Notes: generated by a model not told the origin, from the letters alone. Positions 8,767 through 17,708 are shown, counted from the stretch's first letter. The stretch: 64,000 nt of DNA from ENR-C20 sp942493145 (GCA_942493145.1 OW818679.1:3410001-3474000), one strand, 5' to 3'. A program made the numbers and translations.

Positions 8767-9810
8767 TTATACTTTAAGATTAAAGAGACGAATCGCATTA
8801 CCACTTGTAATAAGTTCGAATTCTTCCTTCGTAATATCGAGGGTCTTAACAAAGTCGACACTTTGAGACATCCAGCCATAAAATACAGGGAACGAACTTC
8901 CAAACAGCAGGTGGTCGGCTCCGCAGACCTCGATGGCACACTCAACCTGCGCCTTGCCCCATGAATGCGGATGCGTCATATCGTAGTAGATGTTGTTCTT
9001 CAGATATTTGAGAATCTTGTCTGCACCTGAGGAATCCAAACGTTCCATTGCTTCCTTCTTAATCGACTTGTGAGGCGTCAATAAACTCTGTTGTGCGAAC
9101 CAGTTGCCTCCGAGCATTGTGTGAATGAACTTCAAATTTGGGAATTCTTCGAACATCCCACTAAACAGTTCACGTCCTACAGCAGTACCCTGGTCCATAA
9201 TGCGGCCATACTCACGGCGCAGGTTTGTGAAATCAAGGATGGAACCGGGATATACGGGCAGTGGCGTATGATGAACGATTACAGGTACGTCAAGGTCATT
9301 AAGTACCTTCAGAAAAGGCTTGAATACCGGATCATCAAGGTAAAGCTGCCCATAATGACAAGCAAGCTGAACGCCAACCATACCCAGCTCCTTTAAGCAG
9401 CGCTCGAGCTCATAAAGATTCTCCTTGCCACCCCAGGGTGGGAGACAAGCATTTGCCATGATACGTCCATTTGATTTCCTTGACATTTCTGCCGCTTCAT
9501 CGTTTATGAGTTTGCAGGCATCAAGGCGCAGCCACTCCTGCCAGACAGGCACACGTATGAGAGCTTTGTCTACGCCTGCGTCATCCATTGCTTGAAGCTT
9601 TGCTTCGAGGGTATAGTCACCATCAACATAGTTAAGGACGGGATAACCTTTGGGTCTTTCAAGAACGAGCTGATCTTTGCCGGACGGAAGGGGCTCTATA
9701 TACGGTACCCAGTCATATCCGCGGGGAGCCGTGCTCAGGAAGCTATCCTTGATCTTCTCATCGGTAAACAGCTCACTTGGTAGATGGTGCACATTGATAT
9801 CAATAATCAC
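8767..9810 (-). CDS. Amidohydrolase_2-like protein with altered metal-site residues
   Basis: 347 residues from the GTG at 9810. AAAGGAG lies 9 nt before this GTG but directly abuts the upstream ATG at 9819, so the GTG is the better start. The fold signs of the ACMSD/decarboxylase-type amidohydrolase family are present: an N-terminal DINVHHLP strand, VIVHHTP in the middle, FIHTMLGG, and LLFGSSFPV near the end. In the family the first motif is usually DxHxH and the last FGSDxP. Here the first His is Asn and the Asp is Ser, so metal binding and catalysis may be altered or lost. It is a single-gene unit ending in a clear terminator. The substrate is unknown. Confidence 0.75.
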   Translation of the reverse strand: MIIDINVHHLPSELFTDEKIKDSFLSTAPRGYDWVPYIEPLPSGKDQLVLERPKGYPVLNYVDGDYTLEAKLQAMDDAGVDKALIRVPVWQEWLRLDACKLINDEAAEMSRKSNGRIMANACLPPWGGKENLYELERCLKELGMVGVQLACHYGQLYLDDPVFKPFLKVLNDLDVPVIVHHTPLPVYPGSILDFTNLRREYGRIMDQGTAVGRELFSGMFEEFPNLKFIHTMLGGNWFAQQSLLTPHKSIKKEAMERLDSSGADKILKYLKNNIYYDMTHPHSWGKAQVECAIEVCGADHLLFGSSFPVFYGWMSQSVDFVKTLDITKEEFELITSGNAIRLFNLKV

Positions 9811-10121
9811 TAAAAACATCTCCTTTCAAATTGAGATCGGCGCGTGTTTAAAACGCCGAAAAATTAATAACTGCCAATAAAATTCGAACAAGTTAATTAT
9901 ATATTTTTTTCGAAAAACCATCTTCCCAATATATGATTCTGATTTTCTTTTTAATATCACATTTTGTCTTATTTGACGCATAATTATTTTTAAAAATCCA
10001 GCCATGAAAACATCAGGTCAAATATTGGAATAATTAATCCTGTTATGATACAATCAGATTAAGCAACTAAAATCAGCTATTCGCTTAACCAGCGACAGAT
10101 AGTACGAATAAAGGTGCCAAC
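9811..10121. other. Divergent intergenic region, 311 bp
   Basis: It separates the amidohydrolase-like gene (minus) from the first AraC/GH39-like regulator (plus). It is AT-rich and holds the plus-strand promoter listed separately. A 5-bp CGGCG/CGCCG inverted repeat with a TTTAAA centre (9838-9858) lies in the leader of the minus-strand gene and could be an operator. No small gene was seen. Confidence 0.5.
10025..10054 (+). promoter_or_regulatory. Predicted sigma-A promoter for the first AraC/GH39-like regulator
   Basis: TTGGAA (10025-10030), an 18-nt spacer, then TACAAT (10049-10054) with an extended TGa just before the -10 box. The start codon at 10122 is about 60 nt downstream of the expected transcription start. 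The second AraC/GH39-like gene has the same promoter layout. Confidence 0.55.
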
Positions 10122-12566
10122 ATGTTATATAATGTGGAAATCAAAAACGGAAAGCATAGCTCTTGTGTAGTAACGATCAGACGAATAACCGCAAAACAAC
10201 ATCAATGGCTGGATCAAATATGTATTTATTTTGTTTTGGAAGGTAAAATAAATATTATTACCAAGACAGCTGCCGAACGCCTGGATGAAGGAGATTTGCT
10301 GTTAGTTAACTGCTTTACTTCCCATGAAATTGATCCGGAAAGTGAAAGCATTCTTTACTGCCTGCAGATAAATCCTGAGTATTATGACAGCTTCTATGAT
10401 GGCTTTTCGGAATCGAAATTTGATTTGAATTCTCAAAGAGTCTCCGAGTATGAAAAGAATAATATCACACTTATTAAATATATAATGGCAAAAATCGTTC
10501 AAATTGTTGATTCACATACGAGATTTTACTTAATTAGTGCAGAGCAGCATTTACATGAACTGGTTAAACTTTTGCTTAACAAATATATGCAAGCTGAAAA
10601 CCCATCAAATAATTTTCTGCATGATGAAGAGAAACGTCTTTTTAGAATTGCGGAATTTATAGACAAAAATTATAAAAAGGACTTAACATTGTCTGTTTTA
10701 GCTGATAGAGAACATCTCAACAGCCAATACTTTTCAAGGTTTTTTTCCAAAAAGATGGGTATTACCTTAATATCATATATCTCTAAAGTACGGCTGCAAA
10801 AGTCATTAGACGATTTGCTGAATAGTACTAAAACAATTACTACAATTGCACTCGATAACGGATTTTCCGATTTAAAATCTTACTATAAGGAATTTAAAAA
10901 AGAACATGGTATAACTCCGGCAAAATTTAGAGATTCAAATAAAACGAAAGAAGTCCCTCTCATTTCAAAAGAAAATTACAAGATCCTTTCCGACACCGAT
11001 TCTGTGCAGTTGAAATTGACTCCTTACCTGGAGGTTCTTTCAATTAATAATTCATTTTTGAACTTTCAGCGCATAAATGAACTTCAAGATAATATACCTG
11101 AAATCAGAAATCATTATGATATTAATTATCGCCAATCTATTGGCATGTTAGACAAATCATGGCAAAAAATCGCTCGTTGTGATCGTGCTTCTGATATTTT
11201 AACTTCAAGATGGAAAAACGAACTGGAGGAAATACAAAAAAAAATCAAAATTGAATACATCTTAGTCAGAAATATCTTTGCAAAAGAACTACTACTATTT
11301 AATAAAGATGTTTCTATTTCATGGGTATATAATTTCAGTTTAATTGATGAGGTTCTTCAGAACCTGTTGGATAGAGATATCATTCCTATCATAGAATTAA
11401 GCCCTGTACCTGAGAATTTGATACAGCAAAGAACAGCGCATTTAGATTATCCGGATGATTTAGAGAAATGGGAAAATCTAATCCAAGCCTTTTTTCGGCA
11501 CTTATTTGGCAATTATAATCTTGAAAGGCTGAAAACCTGGCAGTTTCAGATTTGGTACAATCCGCAGTGGAAAATGACATTCAATAACGAGCGAATCAAG
11601 AGTTTTTTACGCTCGACCTCCAAAGCGATTGCCGCTTCTCATGCGGACTATAAACAATTGTATATGGGCCTTTTTCAATCTTATGAACCAGGTTCTTTTT
11701 TCCTGTCTGACCGCTCTGTTATTGATTTCGATCCCATAAAATTGTCTTTTATTTGTATTAGTCTCAAAAATGCGCCTGTCATCAATCAAATTTTTGAGAA
11801 TAAAAATCAAGATGGTTTTCAGAATAATGATGACCTATCGGTAAAAATTTGTACCGCTTTATCACATTCAGGGTTTACTAACCAGCAAATCTATTTAATG
11901 GATTGGAATGATTTTGAAACTGATAGGAATTACTTAAACGACACTTGCTTCAAATCTTGCAGCTTGCTAAAGAAAATATTATATCATCATGAAAATGCCA
12001 CCTTGATTATTGACCAGTTGTTTTCACAGCCACAATCCTCCATTATCCGATTATTTGACGGGGACAACAGCATGATTACAAGAAATGGCATTAAAAAAGC
12101 CACTTTCAATGCTTATTTACTATTGAGCAAGCTGGGAGAAACGCTGATCAAAAAGGGAGACGACTTTCTTGTTACCAAAAAAAAAGATGGCTCCTTACAA
12201 ATTATCACACAGAATTACTGTGGTATTAACCAGACTCTTTTATCTGATAGTAGGTCACAGATCAGTTTATATGAACGCTACTCGATATTTCATACAAAAA
12301 GCCAGATAGTGAGCTTTTTAATAAGCAATCTTAACGGCAAATTTAAAACAAACATGTATCATATTAATCGTGAATACGGTTGCGCATACGATCAATGGAT
12401 AAAAATGGGTGCGCCTTTAAAACTGAATGAAGAAGAATTACAATATTTAAAAAACCATAGTTTATATGGTATCAAAACAAAAGTAATTGAAGGCAAAAGC
12501 GATTTTTCTATCCATGAAAAAATGAGCCCACATGAAATTCTATTCATCGAAATCATTCCATATTAA
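10122..12566 (+). CDS. AraC-family regulator with C-terminal GH39-like (probably non-catalytic) domain
   Basis: 814 residues. An N-terminal cupin-like sensor (about 1-140; LDEGDLLLVNCFTSHEI) is followed by an AraC double HTH (about 173-275; LSVLADREHLNSQYFSRFF, then DNGFSDLKSYYKEFKKEHG). Some 500 residues resembling a GH39 TIM barrel complete it. Where GH39 enzymes have W-F-E-x-W-N-E-P this protein has WQFQIWYNP (about 471-479), so Asn replaces the acid/base Glu. Near residue 594 the nucleophile strand reads LMDWND, with Asp for Glu. The barrel is therefore more likely a sugar-binding sensor than an enzyme. AAGGTG lies 5 nt before the ATG. A paralogue of nearly equal length is at 22400-24862. 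Confidence 0.8.
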   Translation: MLYNVEIKNGKHSSCVVTIRRITAKQHQWLDQICIYFVLEGKINIITKTAAERLDEGDLLLVNCFTSHEIDPESESILYCLQINPEYYDSFYDGFSESKFDLNSQRVSEYEKNNITLIKYIMAKIVQIVDSHTRFYLISAEQHLHELVKLLLNKYMQAENPSNNFLHDEEKRLFRIAEFIDKNYKKDLTLSVLADREHLNSQYFSRFFSKKMGITLISYISKVRLQKSLDDLLNSTKTITTIALDNGFSDLKSYYKEFKKEHGITPAKFRDSNKTKEVPLISKENYKILSDTDSVQLKLTPYLEVLSINNSFLNFQRINELQDNIPEIRNHYDINYRQSIGMLDKSWQKIARCDRASDILTSRWKNELEEIQKKIKIEYILVRNIFAKELLLFNKDVSISWVYNFSLIDEVLQNLLDRDIIPIIELSPVPENLIQQRTAHLDYPDDLEKWENLIQAFFRHLFGNYNLERLKTWQFQIWYNPQWKMTFNNERIKSFLRSTSKAIAASHADYKQLYMGLFQSYEPGSFFLSDRSVIDFDPIKLSFICISLKNAPVINQIFENKNQDGFQNNDDLSVKICTALSHSGFTNQQIYLMDWNDFETDRNYLNDTCFKSCSLLKKILYHHENATLIIDQLFSQPQSSIIRLFDGDNSMITRNGIKKATFNAYLLLSKLGETLIKKGDDFLVTKKKDGSLQIITQNYCGINQTLLSDSRSQISLYERYSIFHTKSQIVSFLISNLNGKFKTNMYHINREYGCAYDQWIKMGAPLKLNEEELQYLKNHSLYGIKTKVIEGKSDFSIHEKMSPHEILFIEIIPY

Positions 12567-12622
12567 GTTCAGCTGGTATATACAGCATCGACTATCCTAT
12601 GTTTTGGATCTAATTTACCCTA

Positions 12623-12651
12623 TTGACATTCGCGCTATTCTGCGTTACTAT
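12623..12651 (+). promoter_or_regulatory. Strong predicted promoter of the PadR operon
   Basis: TTGACA (12623-12628), a 17-nt spacer, then TACTAT (12646-12651). This is the best consensus match seen in the window. It precedes the PadR/DUF1048/ABC operon by about 55 nt. Confidence 0.75.
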
Positions 12652-12661
12652 ATACCAGTAG

Positions 12662-12674
12662 TAAGTAATACTTA
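12662..12674 (+). promoter_or_regulatory. Candidate PadR operator
   Basis: A perfect inverted repeat TAAGTA-A-TACTTA lies just downstream of the -10 box, where a bound repressor would block initiation. PadR-type regulators usually repress their own operon through palindromes at the promoter, so self-regulation by the first gene is likely. Confidence 0.5.
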
Positions 12675-12707
12675 ATACAAGTCATACAGAATAGCAAGGG
12701 AGTGATT

Positions 12708-13034
12708 GTGCTGGAAAACCTGACAGAAATGCTCAAAGGCGTGCTAGAGGGCTGCGTCCTTGAAATAATAAGCCGCAAAGAAACCTACGGCTACGAAATC
12801 ACGCGGCGGCTGAACGCCCTCGGCTTCACAGATGTTGTGGATGGAACGGTGTACACCATCCTGATCCGGCTTGAAAGAAGCAAGCTGGTAGAGATCATAA
12901 AAAAGCCCTCCGACATGGGGCCGCCGCGAAAGTTTTTCGCGCTCAACGACGCGGGGCGTGAGGAGTTGCAGAGGTTCTGGAGAAAATGGGAATTTGTTGC
13001 ATCGAAAATCAACCAATTAAAGGAGGAGCAGTAA
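12708..13034 (+). CDS. PadR-family transcriptional regulator
   Basis: 108 residues from the GTG at 12708, 5 nt after AAGGGAG; another GTG at 12702 overlaps that site. The winged helix of the PadR family is clear: LKGVLEGCVLEIISRKETYG, YEITRRLNALGF, then DGTVYTILIRLERSKLVE and the wing PPRKFFALNDAGREEL. PadR proteins are repressors of exporter or stress operons that are released by a small molecule or by a partner. It heads a five-gene operon with two DUF1048 genes and an ABC exporter, with gaps of 2 bp or overlaps. GC content is visibly higher than in the flanking genes, which suggests acquisition. Confidence 0.93.
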   Translation: MLENLTEMLKGVLEGCVLEIISRKETYGYEITRRLNALGFTDVVDGTVYTILIRLERSKLVEIIKKPSDMGPPRKFFALNDAGREELQRFWRKWEFVASKINQLKEEQ

Positions 13035-13036
13035 CA

Positions 13037-13408
13037 ATGCTTGATTCTATTATAAAATTGATAATAGGCGACATGGAAGAAAAACGGGCCTATAAACAAA
13101 TGATGAAGAGGGTTGACGACTTGCAGAAAGATTATCGGTTTGCATTTCGCAAAATTCAACATTATATGTTTAGCGTTGGCCCCCCCGGCGGTGACATGAC
13201 GATATTTACGGACTTGACGATGTTTACGGACTTGGTGGATTTATTTGAAGAAAGCGCGGCAGAAGGCAGACAGGTTCTTGATGTCATAGGCAGTGACGTC
13301 GGCAAGTTTTGTGATGAGTTTATGCGCGCGTCGGTTACCAATACTGAAACACTGCGAGAAAAACTAAACAAAGAGGTTATGGAAAAATTTAATAAGGAGG
13401 AGCATTAA
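13037..13408 (+). CDS. DUF1048-family protein, copy 1
   Basis: 123 residues, mostly helical and charged, beginning MLDSIIKLIIGDMEEKRAYK. The pattern LQKDYRFAFRKIQHYM, a segment ending in LVDLFEESAAEGRQVLDVIG, then VGKFCDEFMRAS matches the DUF1048 family. That family is nearly always encoded between a PadR regulator and an ABC exporter. Its biochemical role is not established. The start is 2 bp after the PadR stop, with AGGAGG upstream. A second copy follows directly. Confidence 0.85.
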   Translation: MLDSIIKLIIGDMEEKRAYKQMMKRVDDLQKDYRFAFRKIQHYMFSVGPPGGDMTIFTDLTMFTDLVDLFEESAAEGRQVLDVIGSDVGKFCDEFMRASVTNTETLREKLNKEVMEKFNKEEH

Positions 13409-13410
13409 CG

Positions 13411-13764
13411 ATGCTGGAGCTTATCAAAAAAATGATCGGGGATAAAAAAGAGTATAGGGAGCAAATGGCAAGGGTAGAAGCGCTGCCTGAAGACTATCGG
13501 TTCGTATTTAAAAAAATCCAGGGATACATGTGGAATTTCGCGGGAGGAGACGGCTCTGACATGTTGAAAACTCAGTACGAATTGATAGAGTTGTTTGAAG
13601 CCAGCGCGGCGGACGGCAGGCACGTTCTCGACGTGACGGGCGAAGATGTTGTCGGGTTCTGCGACGAGCTTTTACGCGACACGAAAGTTTGGACTGATAA
13701 CTATCGCAAAAAATTAAACCGCGACATTATGAACAAATTCGGAAGGGGTAACGATTCTAAATGA
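13411..13764 (+). CDS. DUF1048-family protein, copy 2
   Basis: 117 residues, a tandem paralogue of the preceding gene. Shared blocks are LPEDYRFVFKKIQGYMW, LIELFEASAADGRHVLDVTG and VVGFCDELLRD. Copy 1 has about nine extra residues in the loop after the first block. The stop overlaps the ATPase start by 4 bp (ATGA), so expression is coupled to the exporter. A helical adaptor or regulator role is plausible but not shown. Confidence 0.85.
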   Translation: MLELIKKMIGDKKEYREQMARVEALPEDYRFVFKKIQGYMWNFAGGDGSDMLKTQYELIELFEASAADGRHVLDVTGEDVVGFCDELLRDTKVWTDNYRKKLNRDIMNKFGRGNDSK

Positions 13765-14522
13765 AAGACATCGCAATCCAAGTGAAGGATTTAAAAAAAT
13801 CCTTCAAGACCACGGAAGTCTTAAAGGGAGTGGATTTCGCGGCACAACGCGGCGAGATTTTTGCCCTGCTCGGCTCCAACGGCGCGGGCAAGACGACGAT
13901 TGTAAAAATCCTAACCACGCTGCTTAAACAGGACGGAGGCACCGCCGTTGTAAACGGATTTGACGTTGCGGCAAAGCCCGACTATGTGCGGCAGTCAATC
14001 AGCCTGACAGGGCAATTCGCCGCCGTGGACGAAATTTTGTCAGGGCGGGAAAATCTCATCATGATCGCCAAGTTGCGGCACCTCAAGGATCCGCACCAGG
14101 TCGCGAATGCTTTACTGAAACGCTTCGGCTTGACCGACGCCGCCGACCGCAGGGTTTCCACCTATTCGGGAGGTATGCGCCGCAGGCTCGACATCGCCAT
14201 GAGCCTTGTGGGAAAACCGCAGCTTATCTTTCTCGACGAGCCGACGACCGGGCTTGACCCCGAAGGGCGCAACGAGGTTTGGAAGACAGTCAGAGAGCTT
14301 GCTAATAATGGCACGACGGTATTCCTGACCACGCAGTATTTGGAGGAAGCCGAGCAGCTTGCAGATCAAATTGCCATTTTGCATGAGGGCAGGATTATAG
14401 TTAACGGCACACTCGCGGAATTGAAAAAGCTGTTCCCACCGGCAAAGGTGGAGTATGTGGAAAAACAGCCGACGCTGGAGGAGATATTCCTCGCACTCGT
14501 CAGCAAGAAGGAGGAAAAATAA
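13761..14522 (+). CDS. ABC exporter ATP-binding protein, DrrA-like
   Basis: 253 residues. Walker A is GSNGAGKTT (about 39-47), the Q-loop region has LTGQFAAVDE, and the signature is YSGGMRRRLD (about 134). Walker B is LIFLDEPTTGLDPEGR and the switch region is TTQYLEEAEQLAD. The QFAAVDE/SGRENL segment is typical of DrrA-type drug exporters. The C-terminal extension is short. It pairs with the permease encoded directly after it. Codon use is GC-rich, like the rest of this operon. Confidence 0.93.
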   Translation: MKDIAIQVKDLKKSFKTTEVLKGVDFAAQRGEIFALLGSNGAGKTTIVKILTTLLKQDGGTAVVNGFDVAAKPDYVRQSISLTGQFAAVDEILSGRENLIMIAKLRHLKDPHQVANALLKRFGLTDAADRRVSTYSGGMRRRLDIAMSLVGKPQLIFLDEPTTGLDPEGRNEVWKTVRELANNGTTVFLTTQYLEEAEQLADQIAILHEGRIIVNGTLAELKKLFPPAKVEYVEKQPTLEEIFLALVSKKEEK

Positions 14523-15296
14523 ATGGAAGCGGTAAAGAGACACTTTTTCAACGACATGGGTGTCATGCTTGGACGTTCCATGCGCCATATTTTCCGCAGC
14601 ATGGACACCATCATTACAGTAGTCATCACACCTATCGCGCTTATGCTGCTGTTCGTCTACGTGTTCGGCGGCGCTATCCAGGCCGGCTCGGATAACTACG
14701 TAAATTATCTGCTGCCCGGCATCCTGCTGATTGCAATTGCAAGCGGCATCGCCTATACTGCTTACCGTCTGTTTATGGATATGCAAAGCGGCATCTTCGA
14801 ACGGTTCCACTCCATGCCTGTTGCGCGTTCGGCCGCGCTGTGGGGGCATGTACTGACCTCGCTGGTATCCAATGCGATTTCGGTTGTCGTCATCATTCTC
14901 GTAGCGCTCATTATGGGCTTCCGCTCGTCAGCAGGAGTATTGTCATGGCTTGCCGTGGCCGGTATACTCGCGTTGTTTACACTTGCCCTGACCTGGATCG
15001 CGGCGATTGCCGGACTGTCCGCAAAATCGGTGGACGGCGCAGGCGCCTTTTCCTACCCATTAATCTTCCTTCCATTTATCAGCTCGGCGTTTGTGCCTAC
15101 CGAAACGATGCCGTCTGTTGTACGTGCCTTTGCAGAAAACCAGCCGGTGACTTCAATAGTGGACGCCATCCGTGCGTTATTGTCTAATCAGCCGGTCGGT
15201 AAGGATATTTGGGTCGCTCTTGCATGGTGCGTCGGAATTATGCTTGTGGCATATATCTTCGCGATGAGGGCATATAAAAAGCGTGTAAGTCACTAA
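14523..15296 (+). CDS. ABC-2 exporter permease, DrrB-like
   Basis: 257 residues with six membrane helices. After an amphipathic start it has ITPIALMLLFVYVFGGAI (first helix), the elbow ERFHSMPVARSAALWGHVL (about 98-116), and LPFISSAFVPTETMPSVVRA (about 180-200), the conserved DrrB/ABC-2 loop. With the upstream ATPase it forms a drug-type exporter. Its stop lies 5 bp from the stop of the convergent GH1 gene, and no terminator is visible between them, so the two transcripts may overlap. Confidence 0.92.
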   Translation: MEAVKRHFFNDMGVMLGRSMRHIFRSMDTIITVVITPIALMLLFVYVFGGAIQAGSDNYVNYLLPGILLIAIASGIAYTAYRLFMDMQSGIFERFHSMPVARSAALWGHVLTSLVSNAISVVVIILVALIMGFRSSAGVLSWLAVAGILALFTLALTWIAAIAGLSAKSVDGAGAFSYPLIFLPFISSAFVPTETMPSVVRAFAENQPVTSIVDAIRALLSNQPVGKDIWVALAWCVGIMLVAYIFAMRAYKKRVSH

Positions 15297-15301
15297 TACA
15301 T

Positions 15302-16600
15302 CTAAAAACTGCGTCTTTTACCAATGACATTTCCCAGGTAGTACAAACTTTCCTTCGGCGTTCGTTGCTTTGTTTGCCGATCTACTGCAATTAAGCCGAA
15401 TGTGCATGCATAACCTTTGTGCCATTCAAAATTGTCCAGAAGAGACCAGTGTAAATAGCCCAGAACAAGTATTCCGCATTTCACACAGGCCGCAATACCC
15501 GACACAGCTTCTGTGATGAAGGCGATTCGTTTTGTATCGTCTCCGGTGCCGATACCGTTTTCCGTGACAAAAATCGGGATGTGCAGATCCTCCGATACTT
15601 TTCGAATGACGTTTTCCAATGCCTTCGGATAATACTCATATCTCATTTGCGTTCTTTCCGCTCCAGCCGGCGCAGGTACAAAACCGTCAGGGCCTACCAG
15701 TTTCCGCGTATAATTTTGTATGCCAATAAAATCGTCTTCTTTTATGTAAGGCAGATAATGAAGAAATTCATCAAACCATTCCTTTTTCACATTCTCCTCT
15801 CCGCCTTCCATAGCCTGGAAATCATGAAGAGATAACGTGACTCCGATTTTCAACTCCGGTCGCAGTTCTTTCATTGCATTCCTGGCGGCCTTATGGGCTT
15901 CGATAATGATCAAATCCCCTTCCCGTGAACGCATTTCCAAGAAAGTCTCCGGTTTCATCGTACCGAATATTCGCCTGTAGTTTTCTTTCTGGCGGTTCAG
16001 AAAATCCTCATTCGCTTTATTTTCAAGATTTACACCCACTTGAAGGTTGGCATTTTCCCCCATGACAGGGCTCCGTTTGATGACGTTCAGAGCCAGGCCC
16101 ATGTTAGCTTCATTAATCGTACATACGTAAGTCATTAAATTCCCAATAGCATGCACGACATGGACACAATAGTTCTTAAAAGCTCCGATGACCGCTGGGT
16201 TCTCCCATCCTCCTTCTTCAATCAGCCATTTCGGTGATGAAAAATGATGCATCGTAACAATAGGCTCTACACCCTTTGTTCTGCAATAAATCAATACTTC
16301 TTTATAATGTTGGATTTCCTTTTCATCGTATTGACCTTTCACCGGTTCGATACGTGCCCACTCGATTGAAAAGCGATACGCATTGAGCCTGGCCTCTGTC
16401 ATAAGGTCGATGTCTTCTCTGAAGCGTCGATAGTGATCGACCGCGTCTAACGATGGCTCGGCAAAGTCTGAAAAATCCATTTGTTCCATCGCCCAAAAGT
16501 CACTGTTAACATTATTTCCTTCAACCTGATGCGCCGCCGTTGATGCGCCAATCAGAAAGTCTTGCGGCCAGTCGATTGATTGCGTTTCCAAAACACCCAT
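15302..16600 (-). CDS. GH1 family beta-glycosidase
   Basis: 432 residues, a normal GH1 length. It begins PQDFLIGASTAAHQVEGN, the family's N-terminal signature. The acid/base Glu is in CTINEAN (about 168) and the nucleophile Glu in FVTENGIGTGDD (about 350), with the aglycone-side HWSLLDNFEWHKGY after it. It has no signal peptide, so it acts in the cytoplasm on imported beta-linked sugars. It is the last gene of the importer operon, only 15 bp after the distal permease, which points to hydrolysis of the transported oligosaccharide. The ribosome-binding site (GGAG) is 12 nt from the ATG, rather distant. Confidence 0.9.
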   Translation of the reverse strand: MGVLETQSIDWPQDFLIGASTAAHQVEGNNVNSDFWAMEQMDFSDFAEPSLDAVDHYRRFREDIDLMTEARLNAYRFSIEWARIEPVKGQYDEKEIQHYKEVLIYCRTKGVEPIVTMHHFSSPKWLIEEGGWENPAVIGAFKNYCVHVVHAIGNLMTYVCTINEANMGLALNVIKRSPVMGENANLQVGVNLENKANEDFLNRQKENYRRIFGTMKPETFLEMRSREGDLIIIEAHKAARNAMKELRPELKIGVTLSLHDFQAMEGGEENVKKEWFDEFLHYLPYIKEDDFIGIQNYTRKLVGPDGFVPAPAGAERTQMRYEYYPKALENVIRKVSEDLHIPIFVTENGIGTGDDTKRIAFITEAVSGIAACVKCGILVLGYLHWSLLDNFEWHKGYACTFGLIAVDRQTKQRTPKESLYYLGNVIGKRRSF

Positions 16601-16615
16601 ACTACAATGGTTCTC

Positions 16616-17641
16616 CTATGCTTTTTGGCCCTGCCTGGAATCTTGTATTTTTTCTTTACACCAAGAAATCACTGCCGCGCCTTGATGCGAAATCAAGAAA
16701 AATACGACTAGAAAAAGACCATATATTATATTTGTATATGCACCTGCATACCCCTCAGGTGCAATAATGGATAATCCGTATTTCAAAGTGCCTACAGCAA
16801 ATGCCGAAAAGATGATACCGAATGAATCCTTGCTGAATCTACCGATATAAAAGCCCATGAAAACCGGTAAAATAGCACCAAAGGCGGTGTTTATAGTCCC
16901 TAATGTAGTAGCAATCGCTGAAACTGATGCGGACTGCGAAGCAAATATAACCGCAGCGATACCATATAACACACCCGTCAGCACAAAGGACTCCAATACA
17001 TTCTTTCCTTCTTTAATCCCGATGTTAACCGCTGCATGCTGATTGTTCTTAAGCAAAAGTGCATGCTTACCGGAAATGGTGAAATTCGTATAAAAGTAAT
17101 GAAGTAATCCTGAGACGGCCACCAATACTACACAAGCAACCGCATCCTTACCCAGAAAATTTAAAGCCGATGTGGCAGATATGCTGATACCCCGGCCATG
17201 ATTAATATATAGAGTAAAAGATTCATACAATATGGCAGCACCAATTGTCGCGATAATAACGGGCAATCTTCCATATACATACAAAACACCCACCAAAAAG
17301 CTTAATATAGTGCAGACAATGATACTTATAACCAAAAACAGCAGCCAGTTGACAACAAATTCTTTCACAATACTGACGGATATGATTGCGCCCAACGTCA
17401 TAACAGCCCCACCACTAAAATCGAATCTTCCGCTTTTAATCTGAACGCAAAGTGCATATGCTATTGTTGCAGTTGCCGCCGTGCTTTGAACAAGATTTTG
17501 CCAGGTTCGCAAATCTCCGAAGAATGTTAGTCCTTTTACTCTCGCAACTACAAAAATAACAAAATATATAATCAGTGGTATATATAATGTGCCTATTATT
17601 CTCCTTACAATGTCGATGAAACTGTTATCCTTTTTGGGCAT
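16616..17641 (-). CDS. Sugar ABC transporter permease, RbsC-like (distal)
   Basis: 341 residues with about nine to ten membrane helices and the permease pattern of the ribose/galactose class (BPD_transp_2 type). DFSGGAVMTLGAI (about 73-85) and a segment beginning LGTINTAFGAILPVFMGFYI (about 240) are typical. A second permease of the same class is encoded upstream, so the channel is likely a heterodimer. GAGG precedes the ATG by about 8 nt. A stable stem-loop before this gene may lower its expression relative to the binding protein. Confidence 0.88.
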   Translation of the reverse strand: MPKKDNSFIDIVRRIIGTLYIPLIIYFVIFVVARVKGLTFFGDLRTWQNLVQSTAATATIAYALCVQIKSGRFDFSGGAVMTLGAIISVSIVKEFVVNWLLFLVISIIVCTILSFLVGVLYVYGRLPVIIATIGAAILYESFTLYINHGRGISISATSALNFLGKDAVACVVLVAVSGLLHYFYTNFTISGKHALLLKNNQHAAVNIGIKEGKNVLESFVLTGVLYGIAAVIFASQSASVSAIATTLGTINTAFGAILPVFMGFYIGRFSKDSFGIIFSAFAVGTLKYGLSIIAPEGYAGAYTNIIYGLFLVVFFLISHQGAAVISWCKEKIQDSRQGQKA

Positions 17642-17662
17642 CGCTCAAACCTCACTCATTAA

Positions 17663-17692
17663 TGTCCGGCAAGAGTAATCCCTTGCCGGACA
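17663..17692 (-). promoter_or_regulatory. Intercistronic stem-loop after the binding-protein gene
   Basis: A perfect 11-bp stem (TGTCCGGCAAG/CTTGCCGGACA) with an 8-nt loop and no T-run lies between the binding-protein stop and the distal permease start. Hairpins in this place are known to protect the abundant binding-protein message, so differential expression within the operon is likely. Confidence 0.65.
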
Positions 17693-17708
17693 CAAGATAT
17701 AAAACACC

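Noticed and set aside
14112..14849. A 245-residue frame on the minus strand across the ABC exporter genes
   Set aside because: It is antisense to two well-supported genes, His/Gln/Arg-rich as expected from the complement of GC-rich codons, and has no family signature.
15302..16600. GH1 enzyme suspected inactive because the acid/base motif is NEA rather than NEP
   Set aside because: Both catalytic Glu residues are present (TINEAN and TENG); the Pro to Ala change alone is tolerated.
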